Below, one piece after another: positions 63,672 to 64,000 of a stretch of 64,000 nt of DNA; position 1 is the first letter of the stretch; each line of letters opens with the position of its first letter. The stretch comes from Clostridium sp. Ade.TY. Its GTDB lineage: Bacteria; Bacillota; Clostridia; Clostridiales; Clostridiaceae. The translations under genes were made by a program, and so were the position numbers. The stretch covers positions 124,001 through 188,000 of the forward strand of contig NZ_AVSV01000022.1 of assembly GCF_000498355.1 (NCBI RefSeq), written 5' to 3'. Under the pieces are notes generated by a model that had not been told where the DNA came from, did no database searches, and saw only the letters and a program-made list of their open reading frames with translations.

Positions 63672-64000
63672 AATAATCACCTCTATTTATTAAATTTCTC
63701 TCTTTTTTTAATAATAAAATTAAATACATCATTTAATGTTTCTTCAATTAGATTTCTTTCAGTATCAGTTAATTCTTTATCATTTAGTGTTAACTCATCA
63801 GAACTAAGTATTAAGTTTAAAGCTTCTTTTATATCAGTTACACAGTATTCTTGTTGTCCATCTTCCATAAATAATTCTTCTACACTTACATTAAGAGCAG
63901 TACTTATTTTATTCATTGTATTACTATTTAAATTTTTTCTTTTTCCATTTTCTATTTCATTTATAGTAGCCTTACCAACTCCAGCCTTTCTAACTAAGTC
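62052..64000 (-). mobile_element. End of an integrated prophage or integrative element in comM
   Basis: From the comM junction to the window end the content is a serine recombinase and an XRE-type repressor, both on the - strand, the usual lysogeny end of a prophage or integrative element. Base composition is similar to the host. No transfer, capsid or cargo genes are within the window, so phage and conjugative element cannot be told apart. The right end lies outside. Confidence 0.85.
63683..64000 (-). CDS. XRE-family transcriptional repressor (N-terminus outside the window)
   Basis: The frame is open from the window end to a stop at 63683, 105 residues. The visible N-terminal part DLVRKAGVGKATINEIENGK is the recognition half of a Cro/C1-type helix-turn-helix, followed by TMNKISTALNVSVEELFME, the usual end of that domain. 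The rest (about 50-105) is an acidic helical tail without a recognised peptidase motif. It lies just before the recombinase on the same strand, so it probably represses the element's lytic or excision genes. An internal ATG at 63916 would remove the HTH and is not the start. Confidence 0.88.
   Translation of the reverse strand, partial: DLVRKAGVGKATINEIENGKRKNLNSNTMNKISTALNVSVEELFMEDGQQEYCVTDIKEALNLILSSDELTLNDKELTDTERNLIEETLNDVFNFIIKKREKFNK

Noticed and set aside
1-64000. CRISPR arrays, rRNA, tRNA, insertion sequences
   Set aside because: No regular spaced repeats, no GC-rich RNA gene blocks and no transposase genes were seen; the only mobile gene is the recombinase at the right end.

Overview
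The window is a 64 kb piece of a very AT-rich, low-GC Gram-positive chromosome. Gene content and order point to a spore-forming Clostridium of the sensu stricto group: spoIIGA-sigE-sigG, spoIVA, spoVM and ylbJ for sporulation, pta-ackA for acetate fermentation, and the rnc-smc-ftsY-ylxM-ffh-rpsP-khpA-rimM-trmD-rplS block of Bacillota. No rRNA, tRNA or CRISPR array was seen. Most genes are on the + strand and closely packed. No gene-free stretch exceeds 300 bases.

Layout. 1-3830: end of spoIIGA, sigE, sigG, a ylmC-like gene, nrdR, pgeF. 3844-10540: phosphate regulon, with a PhoP/PhoR-type two-component pair followed by pstSCAB-phoU behind a Pho-box-like array. 10707-15961: DUF512 radical-SAM-like protein, der, gpsA, spoIVA. 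16083-19326: a PBECR-like nuclease-fold orphan, type I asparaginase behind a structured leader with a terminator, and a purine permease behind a guanine-class riboswitch. 19502-34760: a long housekeeping series (yicC, remA, gmk, rpoZ, coaBC, priA, def, fmt, a zinc peptidase, rsmB, rlmN, stp, prkC, rsgA, rpe, thiN), ending in a 26-codon spoVM. 34814-40978: rpmB (inverted), yloU, fakA, recG, rsmD, coaD and a coiled-coil protein. 40975-43407: ylbJ and tmcAL on the - strand. 43637-49969: pta, ackA, a DUF177 gene, rpmF, plsX, acpP, rnc and a radical SAM gene. 50032-60496: a 30-codon membrane peptide, smc, the SRP genes, rpsP to rplS, rbgA and rnhB. 60529-62051: yraN (- strand) and comM.

The core chromosome is interrupted at the right end. 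comM (YifB family) is intact through its Walker A and B motifs, then stops at the NPCPC motif. There it meets a large serine recombinase gene on the opposite strand, followed by an XRE-type repressor that runs off the window. This is the end of an integrated prophage or integrative element whose other end lies outside. The recombinase frame crosses the junction and takes about its last 17 codons from the antisense strand of comM.

Regulatory RNA is plentiful: a guanine-type riboswitch, an M-box-resembling three-way-junction leader before asparaginase, an L19-type leader before rplS, a long hairpin directly before the RNase III gene, and many intrinsic terminators. The most rewarding regions to follow up are the comM/recombinase junction, the asparaginase leader, the rnc leader hairpin and the PBECR-like orphan.
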